Origin: JAITWN01 sp050486285
GTDB lineage: Bacteria; Pseudomonadota; Gammaproteobacteria; SZUA-140
Assembly: GCA_050486285.1 (NCBI GenBank)
Contig: JBJHCZ010000019.1
Location: 1-60,878 of the forward strand
Length of the DNA stretch: 60,878 nucleotides
Direction of reading: 5' to 3'
Shown: piece after piece, positions 17,312 through 24,931 of the stretch
How the letters are laid out: each line of letters starts with the position of its first letter
Position numbering within the stretch: the stretch's first letter is position 1
Translations under genes and position numbers: made by a program
Notes under the pieces: generated by a model
The model's input: only the letters and a program-made list of their open reading frames with translations
Databases searched by the model: none
What the model was told of the DNA's origin: nothing

Positions 17312-17367
17312 ACGGGCGGGCCGCGGCGCGACTTGTGACAAACGGAATCTGACCCCATTACAGAATC

Positions 17368-17805
17368 ATGACGATAGACTGGGCGGCGTTTACCCCGTGG
17401 AGCGCGCTGGCGGGCGGCGCGATGATCGGCCTCGCGGCCGCGATGTTCGTGTTGCTGAACGGCCGCATCGCCGGCATCAGCGGCGTCGTCGGCGGTCTGC
17501 TTGGGCCGCGCGCGCCGGGCGACACCGGCTGGCGGATCGCCTTCATCGCCGGCATGGTGCTCGCGCCGGTGCTGTGGCTGCTGTTCACAGCGCTGCCGGA
17601 GATTCGCATCGAGGCCGGCTGGCCGCTGCTGATCGCAGCGGGATTGCTGGTCGGCATCAGTACGCGTTACGGCGCCGGCTGCACCAGCGGCCATGGCGTC
17701 TGCGGCATCTCGCGGCTGTCGCCGCGCTCGATCGTCGCGACGCTGCTGTTCATGGGCAGCGGCTTCGCGACGGTCTACGTGATCCGCCATCTGATCGGAG
17801 GCTGA
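17368..17805 (+). CDS. YeeE/YedE family membrane protein, first half of a split transporter
   Basis: The 145-residue protein has about four membrane segments and the YeeE/YedE cysteine signature GAGCTSGHGVCGISRLSPRS near residues 95-114. In the thiosulfate transporter TsuA the corresponding cysteines pass the substrate through the membrane. Full-length YeeE carries two such halves; here the second half is the next gene, only 4 bases on. Such split pairs are described as sulfur-compound transporters (PmpA/PmpB type). Its position before a SulP permease supports a role in uptake of an oxidised or partly reduced sulfur compound. Confidence 0.85.
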   Translation: MTIDWAAFTPWSALAGGAMIGLAAAMFVLLNGRIAGISGVVGGLLGPRAPGDTGWRIAFIAGMVLAPVLWLLFTALPEIRIEAGWPLLIAAGLLVGISTRYGAGCTSGHGVCGISRLSPRSIVATLLFMGSGFATVYVIRHLIGG

Positions 17806-17809
17806 GAAC

Positions 17810-18235
17810 ATGCAGGCGCAGCTGATATCAGCCTTCATCGTCGGCCTGGTCTTCGGTCTCGGCCTGCTGGTCTCCGGCATGGCGAATCCGGAGAAGGTGC
17901 TGGGTTTCCTCGATCTCGCCGGGGCCTGGGATCCGTCGCTGGCGCTGGTGATGGGCGGCGCGGTCGGTGTCGGCATGATCGCATTCACGATCGCGCGCGG
18001 TCGCGCGACCTCGCTGCTCGGCGAGCCGATGCGGCTGCCGGATCGGCGAGACATCGATGCGCCGCTGGTCCTCGGCGCGCTCGGTTTCGGCGTCGGTTGG
18101 GGGCTTGCCGGATTCTGTCCGGGGCCGGCGCTGGTCGCGCTCGGCGCGCTCGAGATCAAGGCGCTGGTGTTCGTCCTCGCGATGATCGCGGGCATGGGCC
18201 TGTATGAGCTGATCGAGCGTCGCCGCCGCGCATGA
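17810..18235 (+). CDS. YeeE/YedE-type membrane protein (DUF6691), second half of the split transporter
   Basis: This 141-residue protein has four predicted membrane segments and the second YeeE-type motif GWGLAGFCPGPALVALGA near residue 105, carrying the conserved cysteine. The N-terminal FGLGLLVSGMANPEKVLGFLDL is characteristic of DUF6691 proteins. It should pair with the preceding gene product to form the complete channel. Its stop codon overlaps the start of the SulP gene (ATGA), which implies translational coupling. Confidence 0.84.
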   Translation: MQAQLISAFIVGLVFGLGLLVSGMANPEKVLGFLDLAGAWDPSLALVMGGAVGVGMIAFTIARGRATSLLGEPMRLPDRRDIDAPLVLGALGFGVGWGLAGFCPGPALVALGALEIKALVFVLAMIAGMGLYELIERRRRA

Positions 18236-19941
18236 TCGAACGGCTGATCCCCGGCTGGGTCCGCGGTTATCGTCGCGAGGATTTCACCGGTGATCTGCTT
18301 GCCGGGCTGATCGTCACGATGCTGGTGGTGCCGCAGGGGCTCGCGTTCGCGGCGATCGCCGGCTTGCCGGCGCACTATGGCCTGTATGCCAGCCTGCTGC
18401 CGCTGATCGCGTACGCGCTGTTCGGCACCTCGATGGTCATTTCCGTCGGTCCGGTCGCGGTGATCTCGCTGATGACCGCGGCCGCGCTCGCGCCGGTCGC
18501 GGTCGCCGGTTCGCCGGAGTATATCGCCGCGGCCGCGTTGCTGGCGCTGTTGTCCGGCGCGATGCTGTTCCTGTTCGGACTGCTGCGCCTCGGCATGCTC
18601 GCGCAGTTCCTCAGCCACCCGGTGATCAGCGGCTTCATCGCCGGTTCGGCGCTGCTGATCATCGTCGGCCAGTTGCGGCCCTTGCTCGGCATCGAGGTCA
18701 ACGGCCACAACGCGATCGAGCTGCTCGGCGGTATCCTTTCATCGCTCGATGAGACCGATGCGCTGAGCGCGGCGCTTGGTGGCGCAATACTCGTTCTGCT
18801 GATTGCCGCGCGCTTCGGCCTCGCGCCGTTGCTGACGCGCACGGGCCTGCCCGAACGGGTCGCGGAGTTGCTGACGCGACTGGCGCCGATGGCCGCGGTA
18901 ATCTTCGGCGCCCTGCTGGTCGCGCTGCTCGGCTGGGAGGATCGCCTGAACGTCATCGGCGAGTTGCCGGGCGGGCTGCCGGTACTCGGGTTGCCGGATG
19001 CCGGCCTGTCACTGATCGGGCAGCTGTGGCTGCCGGCGCTGGTGATCGGCCTCGTCGGTTTCGTCGAGAGCGTCGGCATTGCGCGCGCCTACGCGGTGCG
19101 CGACGGTCGGCGCATCGATCCCGACGCCGAGTTGCGCGGGCTTGGCGCGGCCAATCTGGCCAGCGGTTTCTCCGGTGCGTTTCCGGTCACCGGCGCACTG
19201 TCGCGCACCGCGCTGAACGCGGATGCCGGCGCGCGCACGCCGTTCGCCGGCGTCGTCTCGGCGGCGCTGATCGGTCTGATCCTGCTGGCCGGCGCCGGCC
19301 TGTTCCGGACGCTGCCGGAGACCGTGCTTGCGGCGACGATCATCGTCATCGCGGTCGGGCTGATCGATCCCGGGAGCTTCCGCGTGACCTGGCGTTACGA
19401 TCGCGCCGAGGCCTTCGCGTATCTGTTTACCGCGGCCGGCGTGTTGCTGTTCGGTGTCGAGATCGGCATCGCGATCGGCATCGCGCTGTCGCTGGCGACA
19501 CTGATCTGGCGCGCGAGCCGGCCGCATATCGCGGTACTTGGTCGCATCGGTCAGAGTCAGCACTTCCGCAATATCGAGCGCCACGAGGTCGAGACCTCGC
19601 CGCGATTGCTGATGCTGCGCGTCGACGAGAACCTGTTCTTCGGCAACGCCGAGGCCGTCGAGGATCGCATCGGCGAGGAACTCGACGACCGGCCGGACGT
19701 GCGTCATCTCGTGCTCGTGATGTCCTCGGTCAGCTATGTCGACGAGACCGCGGTCGAGATGCTCGAGCGACTGAACCGGCGGCTCAGGGACCGGGGCATC
19801 GCCCTCCATCTCGCCGAGGTCAAGGGCCCGGTCCTCGACACCCTCGGCGGCGCCGACCGCCTGATCAGCGACCTCGGCGGCACCGTCCACCTCTCCACCT
19901 GGGACGCCTACCACCGCTTGGGGTCGGACCACGATAACTGA
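18232..19941 (+). CDS. SulP family anion permease with STAS domain
   Basis: A 569-residue inner-membrane transporter of the SLC26/SulP family. The membrane domain covers about residues 15-430, with the family signature in VTMLVVPQGLAFAAIAGLPAHYGLYASLLP. The conserved segment after transmembrane helix 8 is GLGAANLASGFSGAFPVTGALSRTALN. The C-terminal STAS domain covers about 450-560 (PRLLMLRVDENLFFGNAEAVEDRI ... LVMSSVSYVDETAVEMLERL). Sulfate is the most likely substrate given the neighbouring YeeE/YedE pair, but bicarbonate or other anions are transported by relatives. The last few residues (GSDHDN) are encoded by the outer arm of a long palindrome. Confidence 0.9.
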   Translation: MIERLIPGWVRGYRREDFTGDLLAGLIVTMLVVPQGLAFAAIAGLPAHYGLYASLLPLIAYALFGTSMVISVGPVAVISLMTAAALAPVAVAGSPEYIAAAALLALLSGAMLFLFGLLRLGMLAQFLSHPVISGFIAGSALLIIVGQLRPLLGIEVNGHNAIELLGGILSSLDETDALSAALGGAILVLLIAARFGLAPLLTRTGLPERVAELLTRLAPMAAVIFGALLVALLGWEDRLNVIGELPGGLPVLGLPDAGLSLIGQLWLPALVIGLVGFVESVGIARAYAVRDGRRIDPDAELRGLGAANLASGFSGAFPVTGALSRTALNADAGARTPFAGVVSAALIGLILLAGAGLFRTLPETVLAATIIVIAVGLIDPGSFRVTWRYDRAEAFAYLFTAAGVLLFGVEIGIAIGIALSLATLIWRASRPHIAVLGRIGQSQHFRNIERHEVETSPRLLMLRVDENLFFGNAEAVEDRIGEELDDRPDVRHLVLVMSSVSYVDETAVEMLERLNRRLRDRGIALHLAEVKGPVLDTLGGADRLISDLGGTVHLSTWDAYHRLGSDHDN

Positions 19942-20155
19942 TTGTTTTATATAAAATACAGCCTCGAAATCGTGGTTATTTCGGGCCTCCCGGGCGATTT
20001 TCGGGGCCAAAATCAGCTATCGAGCATTCAGGGACGTCGTCGTGGTGAGTAAATGGGGTCCATTTTGGCCCCGAAAATCGCCCGGGAGGCCCGAATTTGG
20101 GCCAAATTTCAGGTTAAATGTTTTCTGAAACAGGCAGTTGCCGTGGTCCGACCCC
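19920..20155. repeat. 236-base centred palindromic element
   Basis: Two nested inverted repeats share exactly the same centre. The outer arms are 14 bases and perfect (19920-19933 with 20142-20155, beginning GGGGTCGGACCACG). The inner arms are 34 bases and perfect (19980-20013 with 20062-20095). The 46-base stretches between outer and inner arms still match at roughly 27 positions without gaps, so the whole element is one diverged palindrome around a 48-base centre. It lies between convergent genes and encodes the C-terminal ends of both. It may act as a bidirectional terminator, or be a MITE- or REP-like element. Confidence 0.85.
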
Positions 20156-20695
20156 GCGCGACCAGAGTTGCCAGCGGTGCCAGAGTTTTTCGACGCTGCG
20201 GCGGTGGGGGCGGACGAATTCGGGGTAGACGCTGTCGCTGACGCCTTTCTGGTAGCGCGGATCGGGGCGGGGGGTGACGATGACGGGTTCGTCGCCGAAC
20301 TGGTCGGCGGTGAGGTCGATGATGCGATCGCCGACCTCGACCCAGGCATGGCTCCGCCAGTCGCCGCCGGCATGAAAGCCGAACCTGGCCTGCGTCGTGA
20401 GTCGCGGAAATTCCGCCTGCAGGATCCGTTTCAGGAACAGGCTCGAGCGGCCGCAAGTCGTCCGCGACAACGGCGAGGGGATGTCGCCGCCGTTCGCGGC
20501 ATGCCATTCCAGCCAGACCGGTTCAAGGAAGGCGCGCGCCCGCAACGAAATCAGGAACAGCCGGCGCTCGTCCGCGCCGGCGACGGCCTCGGGGCCGGGT
20601 GACCAGCGACCGGACGTTTTCCGCGTCCGGCGTCGGAACAGGGCATCCCGGAGCAGGGGGCCGTCAGGCCAGATTGCGCTGGACGTGGTCATCAC
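20114..20695 (-). CDS. Transglutaminase-like/cysteine-protease-fold protein
   Basis: The 193-residue protein shows a plausible Cys-His-Asp arrangement of the transglutaminase-like superfamily: Cys in SRTTCGRSSLFLKRIL (about residue 81), His in DWRSHAWVEVGD (about 115), and Asp in RIIDLTADQFG (about 126). No signal peptide or membrane segment is visible. The function and substrate are unknown. The last residues, beyond about VGPRQLPV, are encoded inside the palindromic element, so the native C-terminus may have been altered when that element inserted. The start at 20695 is not supported by a strong ribosome binding site. Confidence 0.6.
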   Translation of the reverse strand: MMTTSSAIWPDGPLLRDALFRRRTRKTSGRWSPGPEAVAGADERRLFLISLRARAFLEPVWLEWHAANGGDIPSPLSRTTCGRSSLFLKRILQAEFPRLTTQARFGFHAGGDWRSHAWVEVGDRIIDLTADQFGDEPVIVTPRPDPRYQKGVSDSVYPEFVRPHRRSVEKLWHRWQLWSRGVGPRQLPVSENI

Positions 20696-20779
20696 GGCAC
20701 CTTAGTACGGATCTGCAAGTGAATCTGCCAAGACTTTAATCCGCCCGCTGACGGCAGGCAAGCGAGCCCGTCCCGGGGG

Positions 20780-21655
20780 TCAGCCGGCGCGGTCGCCGGC
20801 GACCTGGCGAGCGACGGGCGTCGCAGGGGCGCCGAATTCAAGCTCGTCCGGCAGCGTGACCTCGACGCCGATCGGCAGGTGGTCCGACAGCGCGTGCTGC
20901 AGCACCGCAACCTCCTCGATGCGGATCGACGGCGACACCAGCACATGGTCGATGTTGCGGTTCGGCCGCCAGCTCGGAAAGGTCGGCAGGTCGTCGACCG
21001 GCGGGCACAACCCGGTGCAGTCGACGAGCAGGGTCATCTCCTCGCTCTGCGTGCGGCAGTTGAAATCGCCCATCACCATGACATGGCGGTGCCGGTTGAT
21101 GATGCGCGACATGTAGAGGATCTGGCGCAGGCGGGCGCGCTTGCTCAGGCCGAGGTGCACGAGCAGCAGCACCAGCGGGTTCGACGGGTCGCCGTAGTGG
21201 ACCTCGATCAGTCCGCGTCCCGGGATCAGTCCGGGCAGCCGGTGTTCGACGAAGTGCGTCGCCGCGAAGCGGCTCAGCAGGCCGTTGCTGTGCTGGGCGA
21301 ACTTGCCGAGGTTGCGGTTGGTCTGGAAATAATAGTGCGGGAAGTCCCCGCGCCGGGCGAGAAACTCGATCTGGTTGATGAACAGGCTGCGGAAGCTGCC
21401 GGCATCGGCCTCCTGCAGCGCGACGATGTCGTAACCGTTGACCAGTTCGGCGATGCGATCGAGATTGCTGAAGCTCTCGGCATGCGGCAGCACATGCTTC
21501 CAGCTGTGGGTCAGATAATGACGATAGCGCCGCGACGCGATGCCGACCTGGATGTTATAGGTGATCAGCCGCAGCCGGCGGCCCGCCTCGGACGAGGCAT
21601 CGAGCGCGGGCGCCGGACAGGCGTCCGTCCGGGCGGTGTTCAGAGGCAGGCTCAT
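20780..21655 (-). CDS. Endonuclease/exonuclease/phosphatase (EEP) family protein
   Basis: A 291-residue protein of the EEP superfamily, with the characteristic metal and catalytic residues: Asn in LITYNIQVG, Glu in VALQEADAG, Asp and Asn in VMGDFNCRT, Asp in NIDHVLVSP, and the final Asp-His in LSDHLPIGVEV. No export signal is visible. Members cleave DNA, phosphodiesters or phospholipids; this subgroup is uncharacterised. The ATG at 21655 overlaps the stop of the upstream ThDP-enzyme gene (ATGA), so the two are translationally coupled; a second ATG 9 bases further upstream is also possible. Confidence 0.8.
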   Translation of the reverse strand: MSLPLNTARTDACPAPALDASSEAGRRLRLITYNIQVGIASRRYRHYLTHSWKHVLPHAESFSNLDRIAELVNGYDIVALQEADAGSFRSLFINQIEFLARRGDFPHYYFQTNRNLGKFAQHSNGLLSRFAATHFVEHRLPGLIPGRGLIEVHYGDPSNPLVLLLVHLGLSKRARLRQILYMSRIINRHRHVMVMGDFNCRTQSEEMTLLVDCTGLCPPVDDLPTFPSWRPNRNIDHVLVSPSIRIEEVAVLQHALSDHLPIGVEVTLPDELEFGAPATPVARQVAGDRAG

Positions 21656-23283
21656 ATCGGGCACACCATCTCTCCGAGCTTGGCGGTCAGCTTGAGGTTT
21701 TCGCTGTAATCGACCGGGCAGTCGATGATGCTGACGGTATTATCGGCCAGCGCCGTCTCGAGTACAGGGAGCAGTTGCCCGGCTTCCTCGATGCGGTAAC
21801 CCTTCGCGCCGAAGGCCTCCGCGTATTTTACAAAATCCGGGTTGCCGAATCGAACATTGCTGCAGCGGCCGAAGCCCTGGAGCTGTTTCCATTCGATCAG
21901 CCCGTAGCCGTTATCGTTCCATATCAGAATGACAAAAGGCGTTTTCAGCCGCATCGCGGTCTCGATCTCCTGCGAATTCATCAGGAAGCCGGCGTCCCCG
22001 GTGACGGCGACGATGCGCCGGTTCGGGCGGGCGAGGCGGGCGGCGATCGCCCCCGGCACCGCGATCCCCATGCTGGCGAAGCCGTTGGAGATGATGCAGG
22101 TGTTCGGGTGCTCGCAGCGAAACATGCGTGCCATCCACAACTTGTGCGCGCCGACGTCGCAGATCACGATGTCGTCGAGGTCCATTGCGGTGCGCAGGTC
22201 CCAGATGATCTTCTGCGGCTTCAGCGGGAAGCTGTGGTCGTCCCGGTGCTGGTTCATGTCCTCGATCAGCGCCTCGCGCAGCGGGCGCATCCGGTGCCCC
22301 TCGTGCGGCTTTGCCAGCTCGGCGATGCGCGGCAGGCTGAGCTTGATGTCGCCGACGACGCCGACATCGACGCAGTAATGGGCGTCGACCTCGGCCGGGC
22401 TCGCCGCGACATGGATGATCCGGCGGTCGCGGGTCCGGTGCCACAGATAGGGGTGGTACTCGACGAGGTCGTAGCCGATGCAGATGATCAGGTCGGCATG
22501 GTCGAAGCCGCAATTGATGTAGTCGCGTGACTGCAGACCCACCGTGCCGAGCGCCATCGGGTGGCGGAACGGGATCACGCCCTTGGCCATGAAGGTGTTC
22601 GCGACCGGGATGTTGAGTCTCTCCGCGAAGGCGTCGAGCTGGCGCGAGGCCTGCGCGCGGATCACGCCGTTGCCGGCGAGGATGATCGGCGTCTTCGCGT
22701 TCGTGATCGCCTCGGCGGCGCGGTGCACGCTGTCGGCGGCCGGTTCCGGCGGCGTCGGCGCGCGCACCGGCAGCGGCTCGGCCTCGATGTCCATCGACGC
22801 GATGTTCTCCGGGAACTCGATGAAGGTCGCGCCGGTGCGCTCCATCTGCGCGAGCTTGAAGGCCTTGCGCGTCACCTCCGGGATGATGTTCGGCGTCAGC
22901 AGGCGCGACGAGTACTTGGTGATGTGGTGGAAGATCGTCTCGAGGTCGAGGACCTGGTGCGATTCCTTGTGCAAGCGGTTCGTGCTGGCCTGGCCGGCGA
23001 TCGCGACCAGCGGCGCGTAGTCCATATTGGCGTCGGCGACCGCGGTGATCAGGTTGGTCGCGCCGGGACCGAGCGTCGACAGGCACACGCCGGCGCGGCC
23101 GGTCAGGCGGCCGTAGACATCGGCCATGAAGCCGGCGCCCTGCTCATGACGGACGGTGACGAAGCGGATAGGAGAGTCGAGCAGGGCATCCATCAGCTCG
23201 AGGTTCTCCTCGCCGGGCAGGCCGAAGATGTACTCGACCCCCTCGTTCTCGAGGCAACGGACGAACAGCCGGGCGGCATTCAT
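21652..23283 (-). CDS. ThDP-dependent acetolactate synthase-like enzyme (large-subunit type)
   Basis: The 543-residue protein has the three domains of the acetohydroxyacid synthase superfamily: pyrimidine-binding (residues 1-165, with the activating Glu in VRHEQGAGFMADVYGR), central domain (about 185-320), and ThDP diphosphate-binding domain (about 355-540). In the last, the motif reads GDAGFLMNSQEIETAMRL ... NDNGYGLI, with GDA in place of the common GDG. It resembles stand-alone AlsS-type proteins, and no small regulatory subunit gene is adjacent, so a catabolic acetolactate synthase or a relative with another 2-oxoacid substrate is likely. It is followed directly by the coupled EEP gene. 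Confidence 0.85.
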   Translation of the reverse strand: MNAARLFVRCLENEGVEYIFGLPGEENLELMDALLDSPIRFVTVRHEQGAGFMADVYGRLTGRAGVCLSTLGPGATNLITAVADANMDYAPLVAIAGQASTNRLHKESHQVLDLETIFHHITKYSSRLLTPNIIPEVTRKAFKLAQMERTGATFIEFPENIASMDIEAEPLPVRAPTPPEPAADSVHRAAEAITNAKTPIILAGNGVIRAQASRQLDAFAERLNIPVANTFMAKGVIPFRHPMALGTVGLQSRDYINCGFDHADLIICIGYDLVEYHPYLWHRTRDRRIIHVAASPAEVDAHYCVDVGVVGDIKLSLPRIAELAKPHEGHRMRPLREALIEDMNQHRDDHSFPLKPQKIIWDLRTAMDLDDIVICDVGAHKLWMARMFRCEHPNTCIISNGFASMGIAVPGAIAARLARPNRRIVAVTGDAGFLMNSQEIETAMRLKTPFVILIWNDNGYGLIEWKQLQGFGRCSNVRFGNPDFVKYAEAFGAKGYRIEEAGQLLPVLETALADNTVSIIDCPVDYSENLKLTAKLGEMVCPI

Positions 23284-23309
23284 CGGCGCGCTGTCGCTTC
23301 GCGGCGTTG

Positions 23310-23945
23310 TTACAGCGATTTCGCCTCCTCGCTGACCAGATGGTCCATCACCTCGATCAGCGCCTCGAAGGTGCCGGTCATCGCCGGCCCCGTGCGGTAC
23401 TTGCCGTTGACGACGACCGCGGGCGTGCCGTCGATGCCGTAACGGCGCGTCAGCTCGCGCGCGCGCTGCACCTTGTTGTTGACGGCAAAGGAGTTGAACG
23501 TCGCGCGGAAACGCTGCTTGTCGACGCCGTGGCGCTCGAAGAAGTCGGCGAGCTGGGCCTCGCTGCGCAGCTGTTCCTTGCGGTTGTGGATCGCGTCGAA
23601 CAGCGCCTCGTGAATCTTTTCGGTGACGCCGAGCGCCTCGGCGGTGTAATAGGCGCGCGCATGGATCGCCCAGCTCTCGTTCAGGATCGCCGGCAGGCGG
23701 ACGAAAGTGACGTTGCTGTCGACGCCGAGCAGCCAGCGCTCGACATAGGGCTGGAAGCGATGGCAGTGCGGGCAGCCGTACCAGAACACCTCGATGACCT
23801 CGATCTTGTCCGGATTCGCGGTCGGCTGCGCCGGGATGATCCGTTCGTAGGCGATATTCTCCTGGAAACGCGCGTTGCCGGCGGCCAGAACGAAGGCCGG
23901 CAGCATCAGCAGCAACAGGCCGGGGATCAGTCGGGACGGTCTCAT
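23310..23945 (-). CDS. dsbA: Thiol:disulfide interchange protein DsbA
   Basis: The 211-residue protein has an N-terminal signal peptide (about residues 1-22) and a thioredoxin fold with a helical insert. The active site is FWYGCPHCHRFQP (Cys-Pro-His-Cys, the DsbA form, near residue 55), and the cis-proline loop is GTPAVVVNGKYR near residue 165. It oxidises cysteine pairs in newly exported proteins in the periplasm. The length matches E. coli DsbA (208). It is read leftwards, 26 bases before the ThDP-enzyme gene and divergent from engB; dsbA next to engB is common in gammaproteobacteria. Confidence 0.93.
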   Translation of the reverse strand: MRPSRLIPGLLLLMLPAFVLAAGNARFQENIAYERIIPAQPTANPDKIEVIEVFWYGCPHCHRFQPYVERWLLGVDSNVTFVRLPAILNESWAIHARAYYTAEALGVTEKIHEALFDAIHNRKEQLRSEAQLADFFERHGVDKQRFRATFNSFAVNNKVQRARELTRRYGIDGTPAVVVNGKYRTGPAMTGTFEALIEVMDHLVSEEAKSL

Positions 23946-24061
23946 GCTTACCTCGACAGGTATGACTGGGTTGAAGCGGCGCGGGGCGCTGCTATGCCGA
24001 TGATTATACGTTACTCTTGGAGTCTTGCCCTAGCCGCGAGTTCACGCGAACTTAATTCGAC

Positions 24062-24718
24062 ATGGAATCCTCGAATCCGTTTCAGCAGGCCGCATTCCTG
24101 CTCGGCGCCCCGTACGGTGCGCCGCTGCCGCCCGACGAGGGCCGCGAGGTCGCCTTCGCGGGCCGCTCGAACTCGGGAAAATCCAGCGCGCTCAACACGC
24201 TGACCGGTCGACGCGGACTCGCGCGGACCAGCCGCACGCCCGGGCGCACGCAACATATCAATTTCTTCGGCGTCGGCGAGGCGGCCCGCCTCGTCGACCT
24301 GCCCGGCTATGGCTACGCGAAGGTCCCCGAGGCGGTGCGCCGCCAGTGGCGGCCGCTGATCGAGCGTTATCTGATCGGGCGCCGGTCGCTCAAGGGCCTG
24401 ATGCTGACCGTCGACTGTCGCCGCGACTTCGGCGACCTCGAAACGATGATGTTCGACTGGTGCGCCGACACCGGCATGCCGGTGCACGTGCTGCTGACCA
24501 AGTCCGACAAGCTCAAGCGCGGCCCGGCGCATGCCGCCCTGCATCGCTGGCAGAAGTTGCTGAAGGAGGCGTACCCGGGGCTCGATGTCGGCGTGCAACT
24601 GTTCTCGTCGCTGAGCCGCGTCGGGGTCGGGGATGCGCGCGAACGCCTGGCCGACTGGCTGGATTTTGGGCAAAAAAAAGCCCCGGGGTTGAGAGAGGGA
24701 GGGAAAACCCGGGGCTGA
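24062..24718 (+). CDS. engB: Ribosome-biogenesis GTP-binding protein EngB (YihA/YsxC)
   Basis: A 218-residue TRAFAC-class GTPase. The motifs are G1 GRSNSGKSS (about residues 36-44), G3 DLPGYGYAKVP (about 81-91) and G4 TKSDK (about 148-152). EngB is needed for 50S subunit assembly and probably for cell division control. Gene order (engB convergent to polA with a small-RNA-sized gap) matches E. coli and Pseudomonas. The last 13 codons overlap the hairpin that serves as the terminator of the opposite strand, which explains the unusual C-terminal sequence AGLREGG-type tail. Confidence 0.93.
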   Translation: MESSNPFQQAAFLLGAPYGAPLPPDEGREVAFAGRSNSGKSSALNTLTGRRGLARTSRTPGRTQHINFFGVGEAARLVDLPGYGYAKVPEAVRRQWRPLIERYLIGRRSLKGLMLTVDCRRDFGDLETMMFDWCADTGMPVHVLLTKSDKLKRGPAHAALHRWQKLLKEAYPGLDVGVQLFSSLSRVGVGDARERLADWLDFGQKKAPGLREGGKTRG

Positions 24719-24798
24719 CAATCCCGGCTTGGGGGTACCGGGTACTCATTCCCCGCAAGGGAGGTTGACGGGGAAATCCAGGGGTAATTGCACCGATC
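24671..24798 (-). ncRNA. Predicted Spot 42/ErsA-like small RNA between polA and engB
   Basis: The 213-base gap between polA and engB has no open frame but holds, on the polA strand, a promoter-like sequence (24805-24833) and a strong terminator (24672-24716). They define a transcript of about 127 bases. Spot 42 (E. coli) and ErsA (P. aeruginosa, about 132 bases, envelope-stress dependent) occupy exactly this locus and orientation. The terminator loop is a CU-rich single strand (complement of 24688-24707), suited to pairing with purine-rich ribosome binding sites. The boundaries are inferred; no sequence match to either RNA was verified. Confidence 0.5.
24672..24716 (-). terminator. Rho-independent terminator on the minus strand inside the engB 3-prime end
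   Basis: On the minus strand a 9-base-pair GC stem (AGCCCCGGG, 24708-24716, pairing with 24679-24687) with a 20-base CU-rich loop is followed by eight T residues (24672-24679). It would end polA and/or small-RNA transcripts. Confidence 0.8.
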
Positions 24799-24804
24799 TG
24801 TACA

Positions 24805-24833
24805 TTGAGACCGCGTCCATTCCGCAAAGTTTC
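24805..24833 (-). promoter_or_regulatory. Candidate sigma-E-type promoter for the small RNA
   Basis: On the minus strand GAAACTT (24833-24827) and TCTCAA (24810-24805) lie 16 bases apart. This resembles the ECF sigma-E/AlgU pattern GGAACTT-N16-TCTGA. A start near 24798 fits the terminator to give an RNA of about 127 bases. Confidence 0.4.
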
Positions 24834-24931
24834 AGCGTCCCCGAAAAAAAATCAGTAGTGGCGGTAAAGAATCGTCAAAACAGCCGCTTGAGCAAGGCGC
24901 GGCGCGGCAGGGTGGGTGCTGACCCTAACGG

